NCBI GenBank assembly: GCA_964436815.1
Contig: CAYTER010000052.1
Coordinates: 1-12,950, forward strand
Length of the DNA: 12,950 nt
Direction: 5' to 3'
Source: UBA993 sp964436815
Lineage (GTDB): Bacteria > Bacillota > Dethiobacteria > DTU022
Numbering within the stretch: the first letter of the stretch is position 1; each line of letters starts with the position of its first letter. The position numbers and the translations under genes are program-made. Below the pieces are notes generated by a model. It made no database searches. It was not told where the DNA came from and was given only the letters and a program-made list of their open reading frames with translations. Below, piece after piece: positions 12,944 through 12,950 of this stretch.

Positions 12944-12950
12944 ATTTTTA

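Overview
The window looks like a scaffold from a low-to-moderate-GC Bacillota, probably an anaerobic, Clostridia-like lineage. The reasons are AGGAGG-type ribosome binding sites, frequent GTG/TTG starts, sigma-A-type promoters, class I c-di-GMP (GEMM-I) riboswitches, TasA/CalY-type proteins with SipW-type signal peptides, an LPxT-type wall-sorting tail, and a butyryl-CoA-dehydrogenase-like enzyme. The genus cannot be named from sequence alone. A run of 100 Ns at 1415-1514 marks an assembly gap.

Region 1 (1-4107, + strand) encodes exported surface or matrix proteins. First is a large TasA/CalY-like protein that crosses the assembly gap (its reading frame resumes after the Ns and ends at 1666). 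Next is a GEMM-I riboswitch directly in front of a compact 200-aa TasA/CalY-like protein. Third is a 494-aa surface protein with a TasA-like N-terminal part, two 119-residue repeats each carrying an EF-hand-like calcium loop, and a C-terminal LPRTD sorting tail.

Region 2 (4139-9231, + strand) begins with a near-consensus promoter and a second GEMM-I riboswitch, then three paralogues. A (4329-6506) is a receiver-like domain, a long acidic linker and an intact SipW/ER-type signal peptidase. B (6651-7343) is the receiver and linker alone. C (7496-9184) is receiver, linker and a signal peptidase domain whose catalytic Ser and His are replaced by Asp and Lys. B and C have near-identical extended -10 promoters and related upstream terminators, so the cassette grew by tandem duplication. 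The obvious model is that c-di-GMP sets expression of matrix-like proteins and of the dedicated peptidase that matures them, while B and C act as cytosolic or membrane partners. I consider this receiver-peptidase / receiver-only / receiver-pseudopeptidase set under c-di-GMP riboswitches to be the candidate undescribed system.

Region 3 (9234-12950) is ordinary metabolism: an acyl-CoA dehydrogenase (-), a PhzF-family protein (+) diverging from it across a region with three copies of an AATGGTTA box, a block of C/G-rich palindromic tandem repeats with a G-quadruplex-like end, and an isopropylmalate-dehydrogenase-family enzyme (-). The right edge holds a 14-bp direct repeat and a strong promoter pointing out of the window.

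Several obvious longest-ORF starts are wrong on ribosome-binding-site evidence: 4260 (lies inside riboswitch 2; real start TTG 4329), 7442 (GTG 7496), 10382 (ATG 10373), 10565 (TTG 10574) and 12815 (ATG 12773).
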